Positions 63,790-64,000 of a DNA stretch of 64,000 nt are shown piece after piece; position 1 is the stretch's first letter; each line of letters opens with the position of its first letter. The translations under genes and the position numbers were made by a program. The DNA comes from Ypsolopha sequella (lineage: Eukaryota > Arthropoda > Insecta > Lepidoptera > Ypsolophidae), in contig OW203991.1 in assembly GCA_934047225.1 (NCBI GenBank), forward strand, positions 9,176,001-9,240,000. The letters are read 5' to 3'. The notes beneath the pieces were generated by a model that saw only the letters and a program-made list of their open reading frames with translations, ran no database searches and was not told where the DNA came from.

Positions 63790-64000
63790 CCCTGGTCAAC
63801 TGTCCTAGAACTAGCGGCGACAAAGCTATTAACCAATCAGGTGGCGAGGGCAGGCCAGAATGTTCCCACTTTTGTACATTTCACAATTTTATGGTAACAC
63901 TCAACTAACCTGATAAAAATATTTTAGTTTAGATTATTTTTATTTAATAAAGTCATTTTAAGAATAGTATTTTATGTCAATTAAAATATACTATATAATA
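63790..64000. other. Right flank of the copia element
   Basis: A GC-richer block (ACTAGCGGCGACAAAGCTAT, GGTGGCGAGGGCAGGCCAGA) then AT-rich DNA. The GC block carries CAATCAGG and could be promoter-like LTR sequence, or unrelated host DNA. Confidence 0.4.

Overview
This is eukaryotic, AT-rich, repeat-dominated DNA, almost certainly from a moth or butterfly (Lepidoptera). The pointers are a tRNA-derived SINE whose body carries the GGAAAACATCGTAAGGAAAC motif, several copies of the AAAACCGGCCAAGTGCGAGT...AGGGTTCCGTA interspersed repeat, LINE tails containing GTCCAGCAGTGGAC, and TA-flanked mariner-type elements. I recognise these from lepidopteran genomes; nothing here was searched.

From 1 to about 57.4 kb I find no intact host gene. 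The stretch is a mosaic of (i) many self-complementary 'foldback' or MITE-like elements of 80 bp to 1 kb, (ii) 5'-truncated LINE tails, one of them (18.65-19.68 kb) still carrying a decayed reverse-transcriptase C-terminus, (iii) a tRNA-derived SINE at 36.1 kb, (iv) a mariner deletion derivative at 40.7-41.3 kb, (v) at least five dispersed repeat families present two to six times in both orientations, and (vi) a 51-60 bp minisatellite at 54 kb. Several elements are nested; at 25.2-25.84 kb two DNA elements sit inside one LINE tail. The only hints of host-type coding are a SAP-domain-like fragment at 15.0-15.1 kb and a GC-rich patch with duplicated TGACGTCA sites at 43.0-43.26 kb.

From 57.47 kb to about 63.8 kb lies a near-complete Ty1/copia retrotransposon on the minus strand. 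It reads 5' LTR remnant, tRNA-iMet-type primer-binding site, Gag with a CCHC knuckle, protease, integrase, reverse transcriptase, RNase H, polypurine tract and 3' LTR. It is dead: three in-frame nonsense codons break the polyprotein, only the last ~47 bp of the 5' LTR matches the 3' LTR, and a 2,059-bp DNA transposon sits just after the protease motif. That inner element has 40-bp inverted termini and an 8-bp target duplication, and it carries the spliced, internally deleted remains of a THAP-domain gene, which points to the P-element superfamily.

The most informative observation is this nested THAP element. The self-complementary repeat families and the minisatellite come next. Repeat edges are mostly read by eye and should be taken as accurate to about 5-20 bp.
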